A DNA stretch of 53,436 bases from Tubiluchus corallicola (taxonomy: Eukaryota; Priapulida; Priapulimorpha; Priapulimorphida; Tubiluchidae): contig JAQGDQ010000583.1 in NCBI GenBank assembly GCA_030141605.1, forward strand, positions 82,501 to 135,936. Direction: 5' to 3'. The first letter of the stretch is position 1. Each line of letters opens with the position of its first letter. Under the pieces are notes generated by a model, which made no database searches, was not told where the DNA came from, and worked only from the letters and a program-made list of their open reading frames with translations. Shown piece by piece: positions 1 through 10,989 of the stretch. The translations under genes were made by a program, and so were the position numbers.

Positions 1-330
1 CGACATCCGTTTGGTGTCAAGTAAGAGAACCACAATAGTGTTATGTCAACCTTGTTGTTATATTAAGATAACTGTAAAATATTTAGAATGTAGTCAGTTT
101 TTCATTACAATTTATTAAGTTTTGAATTAATGATGGACGCTACGTCGCGCACACGGTTTCTAATAGCGATGCATAAAACTCTGTGAAGCATGAAATATTT
201 AATAATGCTGTCAGAGTAGCAGAAAATTGATGATGATTATTAATTATGTCTGAATAATTAATATAATATTATTTCTAGACCCGGTTAAAGTTTGCAATTT
301 TACCCTCAAAACAGGAAATTGGTTCGTGAA

Positions 331-605
331 GCGGATTAGGATTAGAATTATGCTTAGTGTTGGGATTTGGATTAGGGTTAGGGTTAGGGTTAGGGTTTGG
401 GTTTGGGTTGGTGTTAGTGTTAGGGTTGGGGTTAAGGCCAGGGTTAGGATCGGGATTGGGGTTAGTGTTAGAAATAGGGATAGGATTGCGATTTGGGATG
501 TGTTAGGGTTAGTGTTGGGATTAGGATTAGGGTTATGGTTAGGGTTAGGAATGGGATTTGGGTTGGTGTTAGGGTCTGGGTTAGGGATGGGGTTAATACT
601 AGGAT
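331..605. repeat. degenerate TTAGGG-like interstitial repeat
   Basis: About 275 bases of G/T-rich variants of GGGTTA, with a short near-perfect core around 373-397 (several GGTTAG units in a row) and drifting forms such as GGTTTG and GTGTTAG around it. The ORFs running through it are repeat translations (VRVRVGV, LGLGLGL) and not genes. It resembles the metazoan telomere hexamer but is degenerate and followed by ordinary single-copy sequence, so it is interstitial. Confidence 0.8.
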
Positions 606-1244
606 TTGGGTGCTTAAATTGTGCAGTAAATTGTTAACTCCTTCCCTAGACCCAAAAATGTTTTACAACTTGATATTGATTTGCGTCATGATAATTTTTA
701 GATTATTTTTAAGATATTCATTTCGTTCTCACGGCAAAATTTTTGGAAGCAAAAACTTTATCTTTGGTAACAGTATGCAAAACGATTTTTGAATATGTAT
801 ATATTTTTTTGCTGTCACCTATTTTGAATGATGAATGTGTGCATAAGTGAACGTACAGATTTCGGTGCTCCCTGCTACTTCGGTCAAGTTTGTATTTGAA
901 TTGAATTTTCATGATATTTTGATTTTTTAAATTTTCTCTGCGCAGTTGTGTTGTTGTAACGCGGAGACGCATAGTGATTCATGCTGCAGTCTCAACCGTC
1001 TGTGTGCTACGCTGGGGTATAGGATATCAAATGCTTTCTAAATACGGCTGAAGAATTTTAAGCATGTCGTAGCTTACTTTCACACATTGAAATTCTTGCA
1101 GACTAGTTGTGAAATTTGTGCGCATTTTACATGTTGCAAAGTTCGCGTGATTCATTAAGATTCTCTTCTGAACACTGCATATAGCGAGTAGATTTACTAA
1201 AAATATTTATAAGGGAAGAAGTCAGTGGAGAAGGCGAAGGGAGA
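606..1244. other. no gene seen
   Basis: AT-rich sequence with no exon, RNA gene or repeat that I can support. Confidence 0.5.
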
Positions 1245-1329
1245 ATGAAGAAAAATATCCGAGAGTAAGAGATAGATAGACAGATAGAGAGAAGGAGAGG
1301 AGGGAGGAAGAGAGAAAGAGAAAGAGAGG

Positions 1330-1372
<43 letters not shown>

Positions 1373-1436
1373 GAGGGCGGAAGAGATAGAGGAAGGTGAG
1401 GAAGGGAGATAGGGGGAGAGTGTGTGTGTGAGAGAA

Positions 1437-1490
<54 letters not shown>

Positions 1491-1521
1491 GGGGGAGAGA
1501 GGGGGGGGGAGAGAAAGAGAG
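1245..1521. repeat. polypurine (GA)n tract
   Basis: Nearly pure purine on the + strand for about 270 bases: GA dinucleotide runs mixed with GGGA, GAAA and G runs, broken only by a few T or C bases and a short GTGTGTGT stretch. Simple-sequence DNA. Confidence 0.9.
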
Positions 1522-3940
1522 TCTTAGAGCAGCAGAATGTGGATAATTCGTTATACCTTATTTACCTAATTTAGTATCCTAGTTATACAGACTATATATA
1601 GTTATATATTTTCTCGAAAGTTCATACGCTTATGGTTTGCCATTTTCGCCGTACACTGAATTTTCGATGCAGAATTTTTGGTAGTGGATATGCGGATCAC
1701 GTAAACGATAGAGCAGATGCCGTTTGTTTTCAGTGGTTGCTGTAGCTATTTTATTTCTTTGCTGATTTTTGCTTAACATGGAGGTTTTCATTATTTTTGG
1801 TCACCCATGGTCGGAAGAAAAACATCCGGGCGTAATGTCCCCACACAATTCAGACGCATGTCTATACGGCCCTTACTTGTTCTCTCCTGGGAAAAGAATT
1901 TGTGTAGGCCTATTTTGCCGGGTACACCAAGCTATTTTAAGACATTGTCTATAAAATTATGCATATTTGCCCCAGAGTTTGGCGACAAAAGTATAAGTTG
2001 TTGTTGTTGTTGAGCATTTCTGTTAATACATTCAGGGTGGATTCTGTTAGGAGGCGGAAGCTGACTCCATCTCGTTTGTGAATTTTCGCCTTCATTTCAT
2101 TGCAGGTTTATAATAACAGCCCAAAGGAAGGGATCGTGTGTTGTGTATCCAGCCGAGGATATTAGTGAAATCCAAAATCATTTTAAATAAAAGGTGTACC
2201 ATACCTAGGTAATCTGTTAACACAAAAAAGAATTAATAATATTTTCGATCGGGTAATCTTGATATTGTAATGAAAAAAGTGCATAAAAGTTAGAAGTATA
2301 CGATTGTAGTGCCACATTGTGTTGTACATTAAAAATTTCGAAGAAAAACTAGCTCAGGAAAACAGTTATTGTACTTTTCCGCCATTTTTGAACTATGAAA
2401 ATACCAGAACGTTTCGGAGGTTTCTTCAAAAGCTGCAATAAAGTGGCTAGTGACCCGTTTCTGCCAAGAGAAAGATTTTCAAATAAGATATCAATTAAGA
2501 GTTTCGTTCGGGAGAAAGGGTAAACTACGACGTGTCTAGGGTCTTTTCAGCGTGCTTAAAAAGCAGCTGCTGAGGTGATCCAATGGTCTAACCAGCTACT
2601 ATGCCGGTTTGGCCTTTGAACTTAAAGTATGTTCTTTGTCATGGTGGTAATTGCTGCTAAAATTTCACGAAAGAATCTTGTTGGAAAACGGTATTTGGCA
2701 AGGACGTTGCGAGGCATTTTCCCGCGGAAACACACTGACACACTTTCCATTAGAAATGCAAGACTGCCAATAAAGGTCTCCTAAATATTGCAAACACCTT
2801 GCTGAATGTATAGGATATTGGCAGTATTAATTTTATCAGAATGACGTCACCGTTCTGTCACGCCACCTGCCCAAAATTGTTAAAATTAAATTAAACTAAG
2901 CAAGCAGGTGGGCCGTTAATACCTGATGTTTGGCTATGATGGAACTGCAAAAAACATTCGTCTGAGAGAAATCACATATTAAACGTTAAAAGTTAATTTA
3001 AGCTACATATTGAAGTTGTCTGAAGTTTTTATTTATGGTAGTTTATAGACGAAACACTGAACGTTGCACTTTTAATGATTTACGCCCAATTTTTATCGAA
3101 AGCTTGAAAACAGTTCAAAATACTCAACTCACGTTTCAATGAGTTCAGATTAAAAAAAACTGGAAATCAATCGACGAAGTTGGATGATTATGGTAAATTA
3201 ACGATTTTTGTTAATCGAACTTGGCTGAAAGAAAGAACTAGGGCCTGCCAGCACTCTAAGAACAAGAGTAACGTACGTGCCTGTAACGTAACAATATATT
3301 TTCAACACATTGCCGTAGCTTTATACGGAAGACGGGCATGGCAACATGTACAAACTGCTGTAATCGCGAAAATAATCAGTTTACTATTATTCGTGCCCCG
3401 AGGAATGATGAAAGGAAAAAAAGCTCAGGTTTAGACATAAAGCTTTTAGTGGGTATATTTAACGGGGACCGAGTCAGTCTGCAAGCTCGTCTATTAGGCT
3501 AAAAATACTCGCCAAAGTTAAGACTTCCAGATGTTCTCAGATATACTGTCGTCGAAAGTCACGGCAGCAAACATAATATTGTAGGCCAAGAAGTAGCAGA
3601 TTGCACATTGTATTGAATTGCACACGAGCACAACCATGTTGATGAATGAGATATTATTTAAACTGATTTGCATTTTTCTACCTACAAATTTTCAGTTATA
3701 CGTATGAGTACAAATTTATACCTGCACTGGTGCAATTTTGGGAAGGCTAGTCGTAGAAATGATGAAAGAGTTTAATTGACATCGTTTTTCTGAAATGCGT
3801 GATTTTCAGTGTTTCAAATAAACAAAGAAATCATAACTTAATAAAATCTAGAGTATTTTAAATATAACTAATACAACTTGGATTATTAAAGAACACTGTA
3901 TCTTTTTTTAAATTCACAGTCTGACCTATTCACGCCCTCT
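1522..3940. other. no gene seen
   Basis: AT-rich DNA. The open frames here are at most about 84 codons, show no recognisable domain and are not flanked by convincing splice signals. A short GTT run lies near 1998-2014. Part of the very long intron or intergenic region upstream of the first visible Zasp-like exon. Confidence 0.5.
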
Positions 3941-4300
3941 ATAATATAATATAATATAATATAATATAATATAATATAATATAATATAATATAATATAAT
4001 ATAATATAATATAATATAATATAATATAATATAATATAATATAATATAATATAATATAATATAATATAATATAATATAATATAATATAATATAATATAAT
4101 ATAATATAATATAATATAATATAATATAATATAATATAATATAATATAATATAATATAATATAATATAATATAATATAACATAACATAACATAACATAAC
4201 ATAACATAACATAACATAACATAACATAACATAACATAACATAACATAACATAACATAACATAACATAACATAACATAACATAACATAACATAACATAAC
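3941..4300. repeat. two-phase pentanucleotide array, ATAAT then ATAAC
   Basis: 47 consecutive perfect ATAAT units (3941-4175) switch at one point to 25 consecutive perfect ATAAC units (4176-4300). No interruptions were seen in either half. The long minus-strand frames (LCYVM and LYYII repeats) are translations of the array in several frames and are not genes. Confidence 0.97.
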
Positions 4301-7300
4301 ATACGTCACGTTGCATTTTGCGCATGGTGACGTCAATGGTTACTGTTAAACTATTTCAGGTTATACAAAAAAATTCGTGGCGCGGTTCCGAAAATCGCTA
4401 TTTTTACAGATATTTCGCTTCAATAACAAGATGTTACTCTTTGCTAACAACTTCTTTGATCGCTATGAATAGCCCAAAACTCGCACTTGTGAAGCCGTGA
4501 CTCGTTTACCAACATTAACCGGCTCAGTCCTTAACAACTTTCTCCGTAAATAGCATATAAAGTCTTTTTATTGCATGTTGTAGCTCAAACGTTGTCAACA
4601 CTTTTTTTTATCAAAACAACCCTAAGTATATAAGGAGTACTTGTACAGTAAAATTTTGTACAGTAAACTGGGTGTGAGATGTAGGTACATGAGGTTAATT
4701 TCAAACTGAGCTTGAAACTGAATCTTTCGGATAGATACAGTGCCGTAAGGAACGTGTTAACGTATTTTACAGGCTTTCAAATTGTAAAGCAGCTTTTCCT
4801 AGTACCAAGAATTCACTGTGCGCTGAACCAGTGTGTTAGTGAAAACACCTGGATCTAGTAATTAGTCACGACTTGCACAAATTTACATGTTACATCGTTC
4901 CGATATTGCGAAGAATTTTGGTTGTATTAATTGTCGGAATTCTGTGTATGATGCTGGACTTGCGCCCACAAACTATGAGATCATAGTTGGATGGGTGATC
5001 GATGCAAACCTACTGATACTTGTTGACATTTTGGGTAGCTACAAACCAGTGCGCCAACATTATTTTTACAAATATCAGTGGTCTCATTGTAGAACTTTGC
5101 GTAAGTTCACGTTTGCCTAGAATTGTAAAAATGTTAGTGGAATTATTCATATTTGCCATGGTCGGTTTTAAACAGCTTCTTCCTTTCGGTTAAGTACGAC
5201 AAAAAACTAATTCAATTTTGTGTAAAATGTATTTAGTTGAGTTGTCTAGGTCATCGACAAAACTAATGAAGTTTTAATATCCAAATCTGCAGTGTGTGCA
5301 CTCAACCTAGCATGGCATGTCGCTTCTTGGTGCAAAATTGAGTGCTGGTGATCATGGTAAGTTTAGTAAGCCTACTATAATGTTGTAAAATGAAAATTTT
5401 GAGATTTTTCGAGAGAAGTTGAGCTCAGTAAATTTACGTGAATATTTTAGACGCTGATCTTAATAGCAACAAAGACGATTGTATAACTGGCGTAACTTAA
5501 ACTCTAGTTTTACGTTTTGAACAACAGTCTGCAATATAAATTTTATTTTTTTCAGATTCATTACGTAATCTTAAAGTTAACTAAACAGTAGCTAGTTTTG
5601 CTTATTACAGGTAATATTTTTTTCGTTTTAACGTAAAGAAAGTCAAACGAAAATGTATTGACAATACTGGTAAATGTCTAGTACCGAATACCTCTGGTTG
5701 GTTAGACTTGTTTTATTTATATCCGAATATCATTTATAACGAACAAGAACAGGAATTCAAACATGAATAATCGTCGTTCCATATTTCCCTGTGTGTCCCT
5801 TTATTAACCTCATATTAGAGAATATAGTCTGTTTCATTTTGAAAACAATGTTGAAAATTGCCCACGTGTTGTCTAATATTTCTCTTTTTATGCAGTTGGT
5901 TGATTAGTCTTACGTAGCACTGTTTATCCGTCTTGTTCATTTTAGCAGTTTTATGGCTATCGAGATTAACGATATGGCTTCTTAGCTAAACTAAAGTGAG
6001 CTAAGGCACACATGGTATGCGTATGGGTATGTGGTATGCACGTGTAAGCGTGATTTGCTCCACACACTGAACAACTTAGTCAAAAATAGTATAACAAGAA
6101 AGTAATAACGCAATATAGTAAGCTTTTAGGTAGTTTGCTATTTCTGTATCAACTAGTTAATACTGTAGAACAGGTATCTTTGTACATGCATACATGAAGT
6201 TGGGTCGTGTTTTTGATCACTCTATGAGTGAGTAACACGATTCTGCCAAATCACCCAATAAGTGATTAAATAGCGCAAACAGCGATGATGAAAAATGTCT
6301 AATTCGGCTTTGAGGAGAAGTCCAGAGCTTTGTCCCTGAAAGAAGCCTGGAGGTTATGCTGACTGCAGAAGAAAACACAGATAGTTGATCTTGTAAACAA
6401 GCGCTATATCCCATCCCAAGCCTTGCCAGACTACAAAACGTAAGTTGATTCCCTTGTCTAGCGCGTAAAAATAAATAAATAACATTAGCTGCGCCATGCT
6501 ACAAAACGGTAGCCACAAGAAAAATACTTTGTACAATATTGAAACTGTGCGATACGATAAGCGCTGATAAATCATTGCACTGATGATCAATAATGCGCAA
6601 ACATTGTACATAGTTTTCGCTTTCTGATTGTGAAATGATAGTAATAATGCACGAACGTTCTACATAGTAATGATGGCAATAAGCGGATGGGTCATAGATA
6701 CAGATTTTCGTGTAAATTTAGAATACGTATTGTTTACCTAACAGTGAGTAAATAGCAAAGTGTTGTATTACATGTGCGAGAACAAGACCTGCGCACGGCG
6801 AAAAAGACGGCTTTATAAAGTGACTCGCTAGCGAGTAAGGCAATAAAATTCACATTTTCTCCAATAAAAAATGTTTTTGTATTATTTTTTGCTCATAAAC
6901 GTTTGGAATGATCGGCTAAGGTAACTGATTGAGCTAACTTTCTGCACAACTCATTACACCACTCCTATTCCTTCCAAACTTACTTCTGTCGTCTGTTGCT
7001 AACCTCAATTTGAAAGAAGCCATGTCCAAAAATAACACGGCATACCATATTTCCGTCAACATTCGTCAGTGCTAGTCGGGATTATAGTTGGCTTCAAATG
7101 AGCTACGTGAACCCATAAATTACTTCAACAAACAAACCGCAGTAATATACTGCCTGCTGGGCGCTTTACCAGTAATTGCAAACAATATGTTGTTTTTCAA
7201 ATGAAATCTTGAAAAGAAAGCACCAGCACCTCTACGTAGACAGACATTGTTCATAATTTCATTTGCCTAACGTTTCAGCGTTGAGCAACGCCATAGGTGG

Positions 7301-8590
7301 AAAATACTTTGAAGCCTGCAAGTACATTACATTACAGTAACTATAATAATATTCACGGCGACCAGAATCACATTATAGGAAGAGTTGTCAATAAACAAAA
7401 CAAAATAAAATGTTTGCCTATAGTGTTGCGTGTTTGGGAGAGAAATTAATTAAGAAATGCCACACTGATACATTTCAGCATCAGATATGTTACAAAAGTT
7501 ATACTTGCAGGCTTCACGTTGTACATGTGATTGTGGCATTGCTGTAAGTGCTGATACGTTAGAGAAATAAAGCTGTTGTGGTCTTTGCATTTGGGATTCT
7601 TGACTTGAAAAGTTTCAAGTTTCATGTCCCAGGACATTATTAGCATTCGCACATCGCTTTATCACTTTAATGCCATTGTTGTGAAAAGTCTGCGCGATGA
7701 GGTATATTTCGTCATACTATTATGTTACAAAAATGTTTAGCTTTCACACCTTGGCACACATTGTGACCACTCTGTTATATCTCATCCACCCATCGGGCAC
7801 AACTGTTTTGGAATCAATAAATCAATCAACTTACAATGTTTATCTTAGGCCGTTGTTTGCGAAATGCGTACCTAAAAATGTTTGTCATGTACGTTCACTT
7901 CTTAGTATTAGTCATTTCCTACCTAGCAGTTGGCAGCTGCTCTGCACTTTTATTCGTACAGCCAACCTGACAGATTACGTGTTTGATAGAACAATAGTAT
8001 GGTTATACAGTTTTAAATTGCCGTTTGCCGTTTGAGATCTTTCTCATAGGATAACGCGTATAGGATATGTGACTTCTCCTGGTATAGCTGCTACTTGAAA
8101 ATAAACAATAAATGCCCTGTGTCCAAATAGCTGGGAATCGATGCACAAATTGCTCTCTTTGTTCGTTTTCATTCTGTTTGCAATAGCTTTCATTTTAACA
8201 ATATCCAGTCATGAGTAAATGAGGCTTTTATGTTTTTTGTGTTTCATTTATTTTATGAATCTTTATTGTTTACGTTTTGGCTTCTTTATTTTGTACAATG
8301 ATTGTTGATGGGTAAGCCGGCTTCTTAAGACAAAGTAAATGTATTTGACTATATGTACGGTCGATTTCGAACCATTTGGATGTAGGGTTTTTGCCAGAAA
8401 CGCGTGGAACGTTTGTTTTATAACATAAACGTAAAAGATCTAACGCTGACAGCTGTGTAGTTTAAAACTGACAGCTTGATTTCAGTATGTGCTCAAGATG
8501 TTGAAAGAGAACATCAGTTGCCCTCAGAATCTCGATTGCTTCTTCGTTTTGGACCTTGGATAGCCATGTGACAGTTTAATCGGTCTTTTC
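4301..8590. other. no gene seen
   Basis: AT-rich DNA. The largest frame (7697-8035, 112 codons) has no recognisable domain or repeat and no supporting splice or start context. Nothing I can annotate. Confidence 0.45.
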
Positions 8591-8591
8591 T

Positions 8592-9045
8592 TCAAATTCT
8601 AATTCCATTTATTGTAGACATTGAGGCGTCAACATTTATCAGAGTATTCCACCTACTTTTGTGTGCAGCTAACAGCGCAAGTTCTTGTACTTCTAAAGAT
8701 AGATTTGGTTGAAGTTGTTGAACACCTTCATTTATCTTAGCTATGCAAGTTGTTTTAGGTTTGCCAGGTGGTTTTTGCACGGTTTTCGGGCTTCCTTTAA
8801 GGCGATTCTTACTGGTAATTCATTTGGCATTCTTAGAAGACGTTTTAGCCATCTTAATCTTCGGATCTTGGCTTTTGAACTCCAATAAATTTCTTTCGTT
8901 CTAGTGTATAAATCTTCATTTTTGATTATGTATGACCATCTTATCTTTAAAACTTTCTTTAGAAGACTTCTATGAAATGTGTCAATCTGCTTTTCTTGAG
9001 TAATTGTTAAAGTCCAAGTTTCACTGTTATGCTGGTAACATAAGC
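8592..9045 (-). mobile_element. LINE 3'-end remnant (RT-family C-terminal region)
   Basis: Read on the minus strand from about 9045, one open stretch of roughly 99 codons contains NSETWTLT, then LLKKVLKIRWSY, then LRWLKRLLRMPNELP and ARKP. It continues after a stop/frameshift with PPGKPKTTC and LLAAHKSRWNTLI. This order (SETWTLT ... RW ... H/LRMP ... PGRPKTTW ... A.DR..W) is typical of the end of non-LTR retrotransposon polyproteins. It carries at least one frame break and no upstream RT core, so it is a dead 3' fragment. Confidence 0.72.
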
Positions 9046-9419
9046 ATTAAATAATCGAAATCTTGTGTTAATGTTATAGTCGGTCTGCTTATAACATTTG
9101 AAAGAAATAAAGAAATGTTATATGTGTTATAAGCAAAACGTGCAACAAATGATATTGTAGGTATGCATATATGAATGATATGCATGAGATTGTATAATGT
9201 AATTTTTTCTCCTGTTTTCTCGATACATACGTTTCGGGAAATTTATACAAACTAAGAAAAAAATCACTGTCACAACGACTCGACTCGAACACTGATCGCG
9301 TGACTCTCTGAACTAGAGACTGTGAATGAAAAATCAACATTGTTCTAGTATATTCGTTCAGGGGTTTACGTTTAGGTTTAGGTTTTCAGTTTTTTTTGCA
9401 AATGGTGTCAATGTTTGCA

Positions 9420-10095
9420 TCTTGACTTCAAGATGACAAATCGAAAATCCGAATAGATACAGAATTAGTTCCATTATGTTCCTATAAACGTTCGTGACAA
9501 TCCAATGCGCATTGGTGGAGCCATAAGCTTTTTCGAAAATGGTAGGTCAAAAATCAGTAGGGCTCCGCCAGTTAATGCAGAATTTACTCTTTTACGTCCC
9601 TGTCAAATTTCTCGATGATCCATCGCGAGTTAATTGAGCCGGTTTTTTTGACAGTGATGTTATTGCTGAAATCTTGAAATCAAAATTATAGATAAAAATC
9701 CCTCTCCGTCGTCGACGCGGAGTTTGTGCTAGTATATACCTTTATAAAGTTTTATGATAATCCGTTTTAGGATAATTGGTAGAGCTTTGGGCTTTTTAAT
9801 ATTAATAAATAATAAAATAATATCATCGCCGCCGCTATCTTGAATTCAAAATCAGGTTGAAAATCCAACGCCATCAGTCCATGTGGAAACCATCCTAGTA
9901 CATACTTGTAAAACATGGCGACGATCCATTGCCAACTGGCAAAACCTTCGGCCTTATGCGAAAATTATGCCATCTTTAATTTAAAAAGATATATCAAAAA
10001 TTCGACTCAGTTGGTCGATGCAGAATGCGCTCTACTATCTTCGTTTGAAGTTTCATGACGATCATTTGCAAACTGGCGGAGCCTTAGTTTTTTTT
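9420..10095. repeat. decayed tandem repeat, ~120-165 bp units
   Basis: About five diverged units. Each has a phrase like 'CTTGAAATC(A)AAAAT..', then 'GATGCAGAAT.TRCTCTA', then 'GACGATCC..TGCGAATTGG.GGAGCC' and a T run. The last phrase recurs near 9497, 9616, 9757, 9920 and 10058, so spacing runs from about 119 to 163 bases. Unit-to-unit identity is low, so this is an old satellite-like array or a degraded element. Confidence 0.6.
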
Positions 10096-10118
10096 TTAAA
10101 TTTCACTCAACAGCAACA

Positions 10119-10180
10119 AACAGCAGCAGCTGCAACAACGACGACGACAACAACAACAACAACAAACAACAACAACGACA
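10119..10180. repeat. CAA/ACG trinucleotide tract
   Basis: Run of CAG, ACG and ACA/CAA trinucleotides directly following the last unit of the decayed tandem repeat. Simple-sequence DNA. Confidence 0.85.
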
Positions 10181-10989
10181 TCCAGAAAAGTATCAAATTG
10201 CATCGAGTACCTCGACCAAGTAATCCTTGTATCCTTAAATGCGTTATAAGTCTATTAGTTGTAGAAACGTTTTTTGAAAGATTCTAAACTGTAGCCCAGA
10301 ACAATCTAATCTATAAAATACTGCAAAAGAACATATACGGCAAACCTAGTTCATTGTTACATGCATTTTGCCACTCGCTAGTTAGATGGGTACTAGCACT
10401 TGCATCTCGGAAACGCGTTGCACAAAAACAGGTGCTGTACCTCTTAGTTCAACTGTGATGTGCGCACAATTCGAGTGCTCAAGCATTTTAGAACTCAAAA
10501 CTCAACTTGAATTTTAAATTGAGTTTTGTGTGTCACACTGAAAAATATTGTAAAAAACGGACGGTACTGATACGCGTAAAACTCGGAAGTCGAAATTAAA
10601 AGAAGACTTGCCAGGAATCGATCTCGCGCTCTTCATGCTGATTGGCAAGAACGAAACAGTTATAAACAGCAGGCCCGTTCACCTGCTAAATCGACGAGGC
10701 CATTCTATAGCGAGGGTTTTATATCTGGTATTCAACTCACAATGCAGTGGCTTCGTATGGACGAGTCCATTACCAGCTACAGGGGGTAGGAAATAAATGG
10801 CATTTCACCCCCGTAACAATATGTTCAGTTGTGACGTCACCACTAGCTCGGCTCGCCTATTAATTAAATTCTTACCTATTATTTAATTATCAGAAACATT
10901 TTATATTTTTGTCGAACTTCAAAATGGGGTAGGATATGAAATTTCATCCAATTTTTCTTTAAGCGCAACATTTTTCTTTCGGTATGCAG

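Noticed and set aside
3886-4336. Three overlapping minus-strand frames of about 130 codons (LCYVM/LYYII)
   Set aside because: Translations of the ATAAT/ATAAC array in all frames; no gene features.
4980-5010. TTGGATGGGTGATCG on the plus strand as a second 5S-like box
   Set aside because: No AAGCTAAGCAG box at the proper spacing; single short match only.
7697-8035. 112-codon plus-strand frame
   Set aside because: No recognisable motif, no splice support; chance frame in AT-rich DNA.
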